Shown: piece by piece, positions 1-8,533 of the stretch
How the letters are laid out: every line of letters begins with the position of its first letter
How positions within the stretch are numbered: position 1 is the first letter of the stretch
Source: Mariprofundus micogutta
GTDB lineage: Bacteria; Pseudomonadota; Zetaproteobacteria; Mariprofundales; Mariprofundaceae
Length of the DNA: 64,000 nt
NCBI RefSeq assembly: GCF_001895085.1
Contig: NZ_BDFD01000006.1
Coordinates: forward strand, 1-64,000
Direction of reading: 5' to 3'
The notes under the pieces: generated by a model
The model's input: the letters and a program-made list of their open reading frames with translations, nothing else
Told to the model about the DNA's origin: nothing
The model's database searches: none
Made by a program: the position numbers and the translations under genes

Positions 1-1219
1 CATGGAAGCATTTACGAAACGCTCGCAAAACCTTGTTCAAAACAATCTTTGGGCAGAACAACGAGGCAGCATGAACTATAAACCATGCGATCAGCTTTCA
101 GACTCATTTACGGATTGGAAAATACTGGTAAATGCGTGCACTGAATATCCCAAAGGTACTGTGAAGCCTTGCGGGTCGAGGGTGATTCGCGCTGCAACGG
201 TTCGCTATTTACGATTTTTTTTGAAATCATGTTGTTGTTATGTCCGTAAACTGTTGGAGCCTCAGTGTTCCAGTCCGTTGATATAACAACTCTAGTCTCA
301 TATGGCCACTGTGATGTCTCGTTTTCTGCAAAGCATGAGAAGAGTTGTCTTGAAACGACATAATGCGTACATTGTTTCAATTGTTTTCGTATATATCGAA
401 TGTTCACAGTGCGAATTACCCGTGACGGCGTCCCCTTTTCAGTACCTGTGTCTGCAGAGATTGCGTGAAGGGTTCAATTTACCTAGTACGGAAATAACAA
501 AATAGATAGTTACAATAAGTTACAATAATTAACACGGGCTTTGTTAATTATCTTTTCACCGTTAGGCGTTGGTACTACTACATAATATATAAAAAAATAA
601 ATAATTAAATAATTACATACCCTACACTCTTACCCCTAAATACTAGACTGTGAGAATAAGTGCCCCCCCTGTAATTATGTTAATTATTAAATTATCTATT
701 TTGGGAGAGAGCAGGATGCTTGAGGAAAAGGCTTCTTTTTGACCATACAAAGTTGCCTCTCCCGCGGGCATCGCCAATCGGATAAAGGCTCAAGTGATGC
801 CAGTAAGATCGCAACCAAGTTCGATTGAAAGTCCGCTCTGCCGAATGACCGCCAAAAATGGGCATTCGATTTGGCACTTATCTGTGTCTACTGTTCTAAT
901 GGGAGTCCACACAACTACATGCTGGGCAGCTTGTAGGCAGAACCGTGCCCTGTGATTTGATCCGGCAAATGGCATTAGTATTGATGGCGTCGATGACCTT
1001 CATAAACGGAGGTTTAGTGTATCAATGCTCATTATGTACCGACGATCTAACGCTTTGGAGGCAACTATGGTAGAGCGTAGCCAGCCAAAAAAACAACACG
1101 ATAATCCGCATTAGGAATGTTTTGATGCCCTATGGTATTATTGATTTCCCGCATGGGAACCCGAAGGCCCTTTTTGAGTTATTCCATGTGGCATAGGGAA
1201 AATATTATTCTGCTTCATC
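1..1219. other. Non-coding or decayed stretch at the element end
   Basis: I see no convincing gene here. The open frames are short, low in recognisable composition and lack good ribosome binding sites. The part from about 500 to 710 is strongly AT-rich compared with the rest of the window. It contains a tandem 10-base repeat (508-527) and a hairpin (526-550). The stretch lies on the far side of the integrase from the tRNA, so it probably belongs to the integrated element or its remains (inference). Confidence 0.5.
508..550. repeat. Tandem 10-base repeat running into a 9-bp hairpin
   Basis: AGTTACAATA occurs twice back to back at 508-517 and 518-527. It runs directly into a perfect inverted repeat, TAATTAACA at 526-534 and TGTTAATTA at 542-550, with a 7-base loop. 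A short T-rich run follows the right arm. This could be a weak terminator, or binding sites for an element-encoded protein; the sequence alone does not decide. Confidence 0.5.
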
Positions 1220-1366
1220 TTAAGGTGGATCAGTCAGGGAATCATAAAGCAGGATTGCCATGAGGCCAAAGCCTGCAAGTAGAGCAGCGGGGCCATATAT
1301 AATCATAAAGTAAAAGGTTGCGAAGGGAATGATAATAGAGAGCAAGGTGACAGCTGCGGTTTTCAT
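1220..1366 (-). CDS. 48-residue hydrophobic microprotein
   Basis: A short frame beginning MKTAAVTLLS. Residues 4-23 and 25-41 form two hydrophobic stretches (a run of three isoleucines, then GPAALLAGFGLMAILL), followed by a polar tail ending DSLTDPP. A GGAG motif lies 8 bases before the ATG. It starts 20 bases downstream of the integrase stop on the same strand, so the two could share a transcript. It resembles no family I recognise. The composition and the ribosome binding site argue that it is a real small inner-membrane protein, but the short length keeps confidence moderate. Confidence 0.5.
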   Translation of the reverse strand: MKTAAVTLLSIIIPFATFYFMIIYGPAALLAGFGLMAILLYDSLTDPP

Positions 1367-1386
1367 TTCATGTACTCCATGAAAAT

Positions 1387-2613
1387 TTATATTGTCGCAT
1401 TGGCATGGCCTATCGGTATCACGCTTGTGCCATCACGTAGTCCGTCTAGATAGTCTGCCCAGTGCTGCATCATTTTCACTCGCTCTGGGAGGTGTCTGGC
1501 GTGGTTGTATGCAGCTTTGATTGCATTTCCTTCTTTATGGGCTAGCTGACGCTCTATGGCATCACTTTCCCATCCTTGTTCATGCAAGATCGTTGAAGCC
1601 ATGCCACGGAAGCCATGTGCGCATATTTCTTCTTTGCTGTAACCAATACGGCGAAGTGATGCGTTGATGGTGTTCTCGCTCATTGGGCGGGATGGGTTGC
1701 GAATAGAAGGGAATACGTATTTGCCTGAGCCTGTGAGTCTCTTTACTTCATTCAGGATGGCTAGGGCTTGTTTTGAAAGCGGTACGATATGGGTCACCCT
1801 CATTTTCATCTTCTCTGCGGGTATGCGCCACTCAGCCTTGTCAAAGTCTACCTCAGACCATTCAGCATGCCTCAGCTCCCCGGGGCGGGCGAACACATAG
1901 GGGGTCATTTGTAGGGCGCACTTCACAACCGTTGTGCCTTCGAATACTTCAATCGCCCGCAATAGGGCGCCGATTGCTTTTGGGTCTGTAATAGTCGCTC
2001 TGTGCGTGTTCACAACCGGCGTTAAAGCACCCTTCAGGTCTCTGGTTGGATCGCTCTTGATGCGACTGGTGGCCACACCATATCGAAATATCTGACTGCA
2101 CAGCATGCGAAGTCGGTGCGCGGTCTCAAAGGTGCCACGGCTTTCCGCCCTCTGAACTACGGAAAGAATGTCTGATGCTTCAATGTCGGCAATGGGCAAC
2201 GAGCCAATCCATGGGAAGATATGTTTATCCAGCATAGCTTGCTTGTTTACCGTGGTGGTTTTCACCCATATTGTCGATTGTTTCGCCATCCATTCAGTGG
2301 CTACTGATTTGAAAGTGGATAGGTGGTTTTTTATTGCGTGGCGCTTTTTTGCCTGTTTGTCTTGATTGGGGTCGATACCTTGGCTTAATTGGCGCTTGGC
2401 ATCATCTCGAGCCACACGGGCCTGTTTCAATGAAATGGATGGGTATATCCCAAGGGCTAATGTTTTTTGTTTGCCAGCAAAGCGGTAATTTATACGCCAG
2501 TATTTGCCGACAGGGGTGACTTGTAAATATAGGCCGCCAGCATCGGATATTCGGATTTGTTTCTTCCCATCTGGAACCGTTGCGGCCTTCGCTTTTATAT
2601 CTGTTAATGCCAT
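1387..2613 (-). CDS. Tyrosine-recombinase integrase, P4 family
   Basis: A 408-residue phage or island integrase that would cut and rejoin DNA at attachment sites. The N-terminal 90 residues (MALTDIKAKA, then GLYLQVTPVGKYWRINYRF) match the arm-binding DUF4102 type domain of P4-like integrases. A core-binding domain follows. The catalytic domain shows Arg in ARPGELRHAEW, the HGFRG box (HxxR), a later His in LAHKEG and the nucleophile Tyr in AAYNHARH. Its start lies about 190 bases from the 3' end of tRNA-Leu(UAA), the usual arrangement for an integrase beside its tRNA attachment site. The frame looks intact. The cargo would extend leftwards out of the window. Confidence 0.93.
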   Translation of the reverse strand: MALTDIKAKAATVPDGKKQIRISDAGGLYLQVTPVGKYWRINYRFAGKQKTLALGIYPSISLKQARVARDDAKRQLSQGIDPNQDKQAKKRHAIKNHLSTFKSVATEWMAKQSTIWVKTTTVNKQAMLDKHIFPWIGSLPIADIEASDILSVVQRAESRGTFETAHRLRMLCSQIFRYGVATSRIKSDPTRDLKGALTPVVNTHRATITDPKAIGALLRAIEVFEGTTVVKCALQMTPYVFARPGELRHAEWSEVDFDKAEWRIPAEKMKMRVTHIVPLSKQALAILNEVKRLTGSGKYVFPSIRNPSRPMSENTINASLRRIGYSKEEICAHGFRGMASTILHEQGWESDAIERQLAHKEGNAIKAAYNHARHLPERVKMMQHWADYLDGLRDGTSVIPIGHANATI

Positions 2614-2669
2614 GCATCACCGCCTTGGTTGATGGTATTTCATTGCCTGAATGTAGATATTTTTAGGAC

Positions 2670-2689
2670 GTACCATCACATGTACCATC
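2670..2689. promoter_or_regulatory. Direct repeats upstream of the integrase
   Basis: GTACCATC occurs twice with a 12-base period (2670-2677 and 2682-2689) between the integrase start and the tRNA. Short direct repeats here could be arm-type integrase binding sites or an operator for autoregulation. Two copies are weak evidence. Confidence 0.3.
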
Positions 2690-2803
2690 TAAGTTGTTGG
2701 TATGTCAGTAGGCACTATGATGCATAGTGAGACATGAGTGCAATATAAAATATTGAAAATACAGAGGTTTTGATGCGTCATGAGACGTGTTGATAATTGT
2801 AAA

Positions 2804-2890
2804 TGGTACCGGGAACGGGAGTCGAACCCGTACAGCATTGCTGCCGAGGGATTTTAAGTCCCTTGTGTCTACCAGTTCCACCATCCCGGC
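2804..2890 (-). tRNA. tRNA-Leu (anticodon UAA)
   Basis: An 87-base class II tRNA gene with encoded CCA (complement at 2804-2806). Visible parts are the acceptor stem GCCGGGA/TCCCGGT, the anticodon stem-loop GGGA-CTTAAAA-TCCC with anticodon TAA, a long variable arm and the T-loop GGTTCGACTCC. It decodes UUA. Its 3' end faces the integrase, making it the probable attachment site of the integrated element. Confidence 0.97.
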
Positions 2891-2948
2891 ATGCAACTGT
2901 TTTTGCGGCGGCAATCCTGCCAAAGCGACAGGATTGCGCAACAGCGGT

Positions 2949-5114
2949 TTACTCTGAACTTGGTGCGATGCGGACATTGATTTGTCCGCGCACCGGATCA
3001 GTGGAATCGATGACTATGTTCAGCTGATCTCCGAGATGATAAGAGAGGCCCCCTGCCTTGGCGCTTAACTGATGCCCTGCATCATCAAGTACAAATGAGC
3101 CCGGCAGATCATCTACATTCATGCCGCCTTCAGCCATGGTGGGCTCAATTTCAAAGAAGATGCGGCGTTTAGTCAGGCCTGCAATGCGTGCAGGCATGGT
3201 TTTCCCAACATCTTTGGCATGGAATAGCGCAGCCAGCATGGCCTGTGTGTCCCACTCGCCGCGCTGTTGTTTGCGTTCCTGAGTTGAAGTTTGTACGCCA
3301 ATTTCTGCCAGTGTATTGGCAGGTTGGGCACGATTCGGATCTTCACCCTTGATCAGCGCTTTCAGACGACGATGTACAATCAGATCGGCATAACGGCGAA
3401 TCGGGCTGGTGAAGTGTGCATAACAGTTATAAGCCAGTCCGAAGTGGCCCGCATTATCAGGCGTATATTTAGCCTGTTGCATTGAGCGCAGCACAAGCCT
3501 GTGCAATACATGCGCAAACGGTTTGCCGGCAGACTTCTCCAGTATACGCTGCACATTGCCAGGTTTAACATGAGCCTTTTCAGCTTTGGCTTTTGGCAGG
3601 GCCACGAAGAGGCCAAACGGAGCAAGGAATTCGTTGAGTGTTTCAATGGCTTCGCGCTCGGGAGCCGGATGTACACGATAGAGCAGGGCGCACTCCTTAT
3701 TCTCCATGAATTCGGCTACAGCAGTATTTGCCGCCAGCATCATCTCTTCAATCAGACGGTGGGCAATGTTGCGCTCGGAAGCGGCGATATCCACGACGAC
3801 ATCATCGACAAGTTTTGCGCGAACTTCGGGCATATCCAGATCCAGCGCACCGCGTTGAGCACGTTTATGTTCCAGTTTTCGGAACAGGCGGGATGTATCA
3901 TCCAGCATCTGACGGATTTCAGGTTTTTCGACTGCAGTTTCATCACCCGTTTCAAGCCATGCAGCTGCCTGTGTATAGGTGAGCCTTGCCTGTGAATGAA
4001 TCACAGCTTCATAAATATGAATCGAGCGGCGTGTGCCATTGGCATCAAAGCGCATACGCACAGTCATGGCGAGCCTGGCTACGTCCGGATTGAGTGAGCA
4101 CAAGCCGTTGGAAAGTTTTTCCGGCAACATCGGGATGACCCGGTCCGGGAAATAGAATGAGTTGCTGCGCTCCAGCGCTTCTTTATCCAGTGCAGACTTG
4201 CCTTTCACATAGTGGGCAACATCGGCAATGGCAACCCATGCCTCAAAACCTTCACCGCGTGGCAAAACACAGATGGCATCATCAAAGTCACGTGCATCTT
4301 CGCCATCAATGGTGACAAATGGTAGGTGACGCAGATCTTTACGGCCTTTGATGTCGGCATTATCCACACGGTCTGAAAATTTGCCGCTTTCAGCAATGAC
4401 GGTGGCGGGGAACTCTTCTTCAAGTTGCTGTTCGGCCACAATCAGATCAATCAGACGCGATGGACTGAGATCGCTGCCGAGTACTTCCAGCACCTTGCCG
4501 CGCAGGTGCCCCGGGCCGCGTTTGGTCTGAATGCGTACCCAGTCACCATCTTTTGCTGCACCGGCATCTGAGCGGGTGATCATGATGGTTTGCGGCATTT
4601 TGCGTGAGCGTGGTTTGACCAGGCCGAGACCTTGCTGAATGATAAACTGGCCGACAATAACATTCGGCGCATGCTCGACAATACGGACCACCTCCGCTGA
4701 TTCGCGACCACGACTGCGTACAGGCTGTACCTCTACAAGGTCACCATGCATGAGATCGCGCATTTGATCCGGTGGCAGGAACAGCCCTTTTTCACGGCCT
4801 TCCACATCCACGAAGCCAAAGCCATCCGGGTGTGCGGAAACCTGACCAGTTAGCGTTCCCTGAAGTTTTCCATGGTTTTTTCTGGAGCCATGATCTTTGC
4901 GGAAACTTTTTCCTGTATTGCCCTTACGACTTTTTTTTCCGGCATTTGCCCAGGGTGATGCAGGCTGTGCCGGGTGCTCAGATGAGGCCGATGATTCAGG
5001 CCTTTTCCTGCGTCCGGGCTTGCGCGAACGGTGGTCGCGCTCGGTAGTCCCGTGCCTGGCCGATTTGTCAGACCGTTTGGCTTTTGTTCTTTTACTATCT
5101 TTCTTACTTGACAC
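2949..5114 (-). CDS. rnr: Ribonuclease R (3'-5' exoribonuclease)
   Basis: A processive 3'-5' exoribonuclease of the RNB family that degrades structured RNA. From the chosen GTG start it has 721 residues. The first 85 are Lys/Arg/Ser-rich and disordered, then come cold-shock-like OB folds (about 85-240), the RNB catalytic domain with the acidic cluster D270-D273-D276-D278-D279, and a C-terminal S1-like region. The frame is open up to 5225, but that extension runs through tRNA-Leu(CAG) on the other strand. The GTG at 5114 has GGAG 7 bases upstream and gives a family-like length (E. coli RNase R has 813). It is probably transcribed divergently from the tRNA. Confidence 0.95.
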   Translation of the reverse strand: MSSKKDSKRTKAKRSDKSARHGTTERDHRSRKPGRRKRPESSASSEHPAQPASPWANAGKKSRKGNTGKSFRKDHGSRKNHGKLQGTLTGQVSAHPDGFGFVDVEGREKGLFLPPDQMRDLMHGDLVEVQPVRSRGRESAEVVRIVEHAPNVIVGQFIIQQGLGLVKPRSRKMPQTIMITRSDAGAAKDGDWVRIQTKRGPGHLRGKVLEVLGSDLSPSRLIDLIVAEQQLEEEFPATVIAESGKFSDRVDNADIKGRKDLRHLPFVTIDGEDARDFDDAICVLPRGEGFEAWVAIADVAHYVKGKSALDKEALERSNSFYFPDRVIPMLPEKLSNGLCSLNPDVARLAMTVRMRFDANGTRRSIHIYEAVIHSQARLTYTQAAAWLETGDETAVEKPEIRQMLDDTSRLFRKLEHKRAQRGALDLDMPEVRAKLVDDVVVDIAASERNIAHRLIEEMMLAANTAVAEFMENKECALLYRVHPAPEREAIETLNEFLAPFGLFVALPKAKAEKAHVKPGNVQRILEKSAGKPFAHVLHRLVLRSMQQAKYTPDNAGHFGLAYNCYAHFTSPIRRYADLIVHRRLKALIKGEDPNRAQPANTLAEIGVQTSTQERKQQRGEWDTQAMLAALFHAKDVGKTMPARIAGLTKRRIFFEIEPTMAEGGMNVDDLPGSFVLDDAGHQLSAKAGGLSYHLGDQLNIVIDSTDPVRGQINVRIAPSSE

Positions 5115-5172
5115 TAGTGTGCTCCATCCTATGATTCGCCGCCTCTCGCAGCCAAGCTGCAAGAGACCATAT

Positions 5173-5259
<87 letters not shown>

Positions 5260-5264
5260 ACAAA

Positions 5265-5301
5265 GAAAGGGGGAAGTGACTTGATGTCACTTCCCCCTTT
5301 C
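5265..5301 (+). terminator. Perfect 16-bp hairpin after tRNA-Leu
   Basis: Arms at 5265-5280 and 5286-5301 are perfectly complementary around a 5-base loop, starting 5 bases after the tRNA. There is no immediate T-run, so it may act as a processing or stability hairpin, or as a bidirectional terminator, with the classical terminator 12 bases further on. Confidence 0.6.
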
Positions 5302-5312
5302 GCGTTAGTTTT

Positions 5313-5345
5313 AAAAAGCCGTTGCTTTACGCAGCGGCTTTTTTA
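5313..5345 (+). terminator. Rho-independent terminator of tRNA-Leu(CAG)
   Basis: A hairpin with arms AAGCCGTTGC and GCAGCGGCTT (one G-U pair), preceded by A's and followed by a run of six T's. This is a textbook intrinsic terminator for the tRNA transcript. Confidence 0.85.
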
Positions 5346-5346
5346 A

Positions 5347-5784
5347 TTCCCGCATCAGCAACCGGAGTCACTGAGCATTCGCGTCAGGGGGAAGCAGGTA
5401 AATCCTGCGACCTGTAGTCTCATCTGAACCTTTATTGTTCAGTGAGAGCGATTGTCTGTATTCCACATTAAGCAATATGTCACTGCCGAAGGCCTCGTTA
5501 GTCAAAACATCTTCAGCTCACTGTTGATGTTTATCAATTGTTGTGACTCCCGAATATAAACATATTCGATGAGCCGCGTTAGTTAAAATCCGGTCATGAT
5601 ACGGGCTGCTGCTTTTTTTGCTTTAAATCAGAGGGTGATACGCTAAGTGTCCGTCTAAGCGAAGAGCTTGAACCTGTTTTATTGCATGTCGCAAGCCTGT
5701 TGCCAGACCGGGTTGGCGGGCAATATACCACAAAAGCGCATCAGCTGCGATGACTGGCGTGTTTGAAGTGATTAGGGTGCAAGC
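5347..5784. other. Gene-free spacer before the xerD-like gene
   Basis: About 440 bases without a supported gene. It contains a 7-bp hairpin, CGAATAT at 5551-5557 with ATATTCG at 5562-5568, and a weaker inverted pair around 5507-5533. It presumably carries the promoter of the downstream recombinase, but I cannot pick out convincing -35/-10 elements. Confidence 0.4.
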
Positions 5785-6690
5785 ATGGATCAGGCGACGT
5801 CAGACATCGAAGAGCGCATCACCGGTAGGCTACAGCGACTGGCTATGCTGCGCGGCTGGTCAGCACAAACAGCGCAGTCATATCGTTCTGACCTGCTACA
5901 TGCCAGTGCATTTTTTCAGGCCAATCAAACAACCCTGATGCAGGCGGATCAGGCTGCCGTACTTCATTATCTGGCATCATTACGCCGTGATGGATTGAAG
6001 GAAAGCACGATTCAGCGTCGCCGCAGTGCGCTCTCCACATGGTTTACCTATCTACAGGATCAGGGCCAGCGCGAGGATCATCCGGCAAGGCATTTGCCGC
6101 GTCTGCGCAAGAGCCGGCCATTGCCCAAGCTGATGGGCGAGCAGGATGTGGAAGCACTGCTCAATGCTCCGGACATTCATACTACGACGGGTTTGCGTGA
6201 CCGTACTATGTTGGAGGTGCTCTATGCGACGGGCCTGCGTGTGAGTGAACTGGTGCATCTTCGTCTGTCGGATATGGATATGGGGGCAGGATTGGTGCGC
6301 GTGATCGGCAAGGGGGATAAGGAACGACTGGTTCCTTTTGGTGAAGAGGCAACGCGTTGGTTGCAGGAATGGATGGCTATGCGACCGACTGAGCCTGCAA
6401 CTCCGTTTCTATTTGCAGGCCGAAAAGGTGCGGCAATGACACGCCAGAATTTCTGGCTCAGGATTAAACAGTATGCCCTGCAGGCGGGTATCAAGCCGCT
6501 GCCATCACCACATACCCTGCGCCATGCCTTTGCTACACATCTGCTTAACCACGGTGCTGACTTGAGAGCAGTGCAGATGCTGCTGGGACATGCGCATGTC
6601 ACTACAACTGAAATTTACACGCATGTAACCCGTGTACGCCTGCATGATGTGGTGAATCACAGTCATCCGCTTGGTCAGGCGGTGAAATAA
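5785..6690 (+). CDS. xerD: XerC/XerD-type site-specific recombinase, probably XerD
   Basis: A 301-residue tyrosine recombinase of the kind that resolves chromosome dimers at dif. The N-terminal SAM-like core-binding domain (about 8-95) includes the segment GWSAQTAQSYRSDL. The catalytic domain carries ATGLRVSELVHL (Arg), GKGDKERLVP (Lys), HTLRHAFATHLL (HxxR), LGHAHVTTTEIYTHV (His and nucleophilic Tyr). The length is typical. The C-terminal tail after the tyrosine (VRLHDVVNHSHPLG) looks more like XerD than XerC, but the assignment between the two is inference. It is not linked to the integrase at 1387, which belongs to a different subfamily. Confidence 0.85.
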   Translation: MDQATSDIEERITGRLQRLAMLRGWSAQTAQSYRSDLLHASAFFQANQTTLMQADQAAVLHYLASLRRDGLKESTIQRRRSALSTWFTYLQDQGQREDHPARHLPRLRKSRPLPKLMGEQDVEALLNAPDIHTTTGLRDRTMLEVLYATGLRVSELVHLRLSDMDMGAGLVRVIGKGDKERLVPFGEEATRWLQEWMAMRPTEPATPFLFAGRKGAAMTRQNFWLRIKQYALQAGIKPLPSPHTLRHAFATHLLNHGADLRAVQMLLGHAHVTTTEIYTHVTRVRLHDVVNHSHPLGQAVK

Positions 6691-6767
6691 TAGGAACAGC
6701 TGTGATGATTTGTTATGCTGCGACCTCTTTACAGACCAATGGGTAAATGTATCGCTGGAGAAATGAA

Positions 6768-7940
6768 ATGGCAGATCACAACACAGATAATTCAATATCC
6801 TGTTTTTCACCCGGTTTAGCCGGGATTCCGGTGGCTGAATCGGCAGTATCTTCAGTCGATGGTAAAATCGGTTATCTGGAATATCGCGGTATTGATATCG
6901 AACAGCTGGCAGAAAGGTCCTCATTTGAAGAGACCTCCTACCTGCTGCTGCATGGCGTATTGCCGACTGCTGAACAACTCAGTGATTTCGATGCCAAGCT
7001 AAAGCATCATCGTCGTATCAAGTTCCGTATTCGTGATATGATGAAATCCTTTCCTGAATCTGCCCATCCCATGGATTCGCTACAGGCAACTGTTGCGGCG
7101 CTGGGCATGTTTTATCCTTTTCCCAAGAATATATCCGGTGAAATGGATAAGGCTACGGTGGACAGTGTTTGCATTAATCTGATTGCCAAGTTGCCGACGC
7201 TGGTGGCAGCACATGCCCGCATGCGCCATGGCGATGATCCGATTCCACCAAGGGATGACCTGTCGCATGCCGCCAATTTCTACTACATGCTGACGGGTGA
7301 AGAGCCGTATCATTTGACAGAGCGAATTCTCGATGTGGCTTTTATTGTGCATGCCGAACATACGATGAATGCGAGTACCTTCTCGACGCTGGTGACCGCT
7401 TCCACGCATGCCGATCCTTATACATCGATCAGTGCAGCGATTGGTGCGCTTTCCGGTCCACTGCATGGTGGCGCCAATGAAGATGTATTGGATATGCTTG
7501 ATGAGATTGGCACAGTTGAAAATGCGGAGGTTTATCTGAACCGCAAGCTGGCCAATAAAGAGAAAATATCCGGGCTCGGTCATCGCGTCTACAAGACCCG
7601 GGACCCGCGTGCAACGCTGTTGGTGAAATTGTATAAGCAGCTGACAGACAAGATCGGTGTCGATATTGACTACCGTATTGCACGTCAGATTGAAAAATTA
7701 TCCGAGAGTACGCTGGGTGCGAAAGGTGTCTGCCCGAATGTCGATTTTTATTCCGGAATCGTTTACCGTAAACTGGGAATTCCAACCGACCTGTTTACGC
7801 CGATCTTTGCCATTGCGCGAGTTTCCGGCTGGCTGGCACACTGGAAGGAGCAGCTCGGCAGTGGTCGTATTTACCGTCCGGCGCAAATCTATGTGGGCAA
7901 AAAAGGCGACTCTTATATTCCGATAGACGAACGCGGTTAA
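6768..7940 (+). CDS. gltA: Citrate synthase
   Basis: Condenses acetyl-CoA and oxaloacetate to citrate in the TCA cycle. The 390-residue protein is of the shorter, dimeric-length type. Catalytic regions are visible: GPLHGGANEDVL (His), GLGHRVYKTRDPRA (His, substrate Arg) and NVDFYSG (Asp). The frame is open from 6747, but ATG 6768 has GGAG 7 bases upstream and is preferred. A 2-methylcitrate synthase cannot be fully excluded from sequence, but no prp genes lie nearby. Its 3' end overlaps the convergent esterase gene by 4 bases. Confidence 0.92.
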   Translation: MADHNTDNSISCFSPGLAGIPVAESAVSSVDGKIGYLEYRGIDIEQLAERSSFEETSYLLLHGVLPTAEQLSDFDAKLKHHRRIKFRIRDMMKSFPESAHPMDSLQATVAALGMFYPFPKNISGEMDKATVDSVCINLIAKLPTLVAAHARMRHGDDPIPPRDDLSHAANFYYMLTGEEPYHLTERILDVAFIVHAEHTMNASTFSTLVTASTHADPYTSISAAIGALSGPLHGGANEDVLDMLDEIGTVENAEVYLNRKLANKEKISGLGHRVYKTRDPRATLLVKLYKQLTDKIGVDIDYRIARQIEKLSESTLGAKGVCPNVDFYSGIVYRKLGIPTDLFTPIFAIARVSGWLAHWKEQLGSGRIYRPAQIYVGKKGDSYIPIDERG

Positions 7941-8515
7941 GTTCGTTGCCGGCCATGCCTGCCGATGTAGTTACTCATGATCGGCAGAGCTTCATCCATG
8001 TGTTCAAAGCGGTGTGAGCCGCCATCAAAGCAGTGAATCTCTGCCAGGCCGTCAAAATGCTCTGCGGCCATACGACTGTCCAGCAGTTCATCCTGTTCAT
8101 CCAGTAGCAGCAGCGGTTTGATAGCCAGCTTGGTTGCTGAAACGCGCATGCTGTCCAACTGATCGCAATGCTCTGTCGTCCATTCATATTGCTCATCGGT
8201 ATAATAGTTGCGCTGAGGCCCGATCTGCTGGCGTAAGAGTGTCTGATCTACCAGCGGATTGATCAGAATCGAGGCCAGTTTGTATTTGTGTGCCAGATAG
8301 ACAGCGTAAAAGCCGCCCAGCGATGAGCCTATGACAGTAACGGAGCTGTGAGATTCCAGACCACTTTCAATCAGGGTGCACAAGTCAGTGATTGCATCGG
8401 CTGGAGCGTAAGGGCAGTCGGGCGTTAAAACGGATCTGTCCGGGAATGCCTTGATCAGGCGGTATGCCTTGTCACTGTTGCCGGCGCTGTTAAATCCGTG
8501 GATGAAAATCAGCAT
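7937..8515 (-). CDS. yqiA: YqiA-like alpha/beta-hydrolase (UPF0227 esterase)
   Basis: A 192-residue small esterase-type protein. It starts directly with the first strand and oxyanion region (MLIFIHGFNSAG), carries the nucleophile elbow GSSLGGFYA, an acidic residue in LLLDEQDELLD and a late His in GGSHRFEHMDE. These form the Ser-Asp-His triad expected for the YqiA family. There is no signal peptide, so it is cytoplasmic. It is the last gene of a leftward group with metF and the BASS transporter (18-base gap). The physiological substrate is unknown. Confidence 0.85.
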   Translation of the reverse strand: MLIFIHGFNSAGNSDKAYRLIKAFPDRSVLTPDCPYAPADAITDLCTLIESGLESHSSVTVIGSSLGGFYAVYLAHKYKLASILINPLVDQTLLRQQIGPQRNYYTDEQYEWTTEHCDQLDSMRVSATKLAIKPLLLLDEQDELLDSRMAAEHFDGLAEIHCFDGGSHRFEHMDEALPIMSNYIGRHGRQRT

Positions 8516-8533
8516 GTTCGATACTGTGCTGGC

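Noticed and set aside
1-1000. Several 60-99 codon open frames at the left end
   Set aside because: They overlap on both strands, have no ribosome binding sites and no protein-like composition.
3501-3995. 164-codon frame antisense to rnr
   Set aside because: It lies wholly inside the RNB domain of rnr in another frame and shows no independent features.
5265-5301. Attachment site or riboswitch after tRNA-Leu(CAG)
   Set aside because: The hairpin is a simple perfect stem with no repeat of the tRNA sequence and no ligand-binding core.
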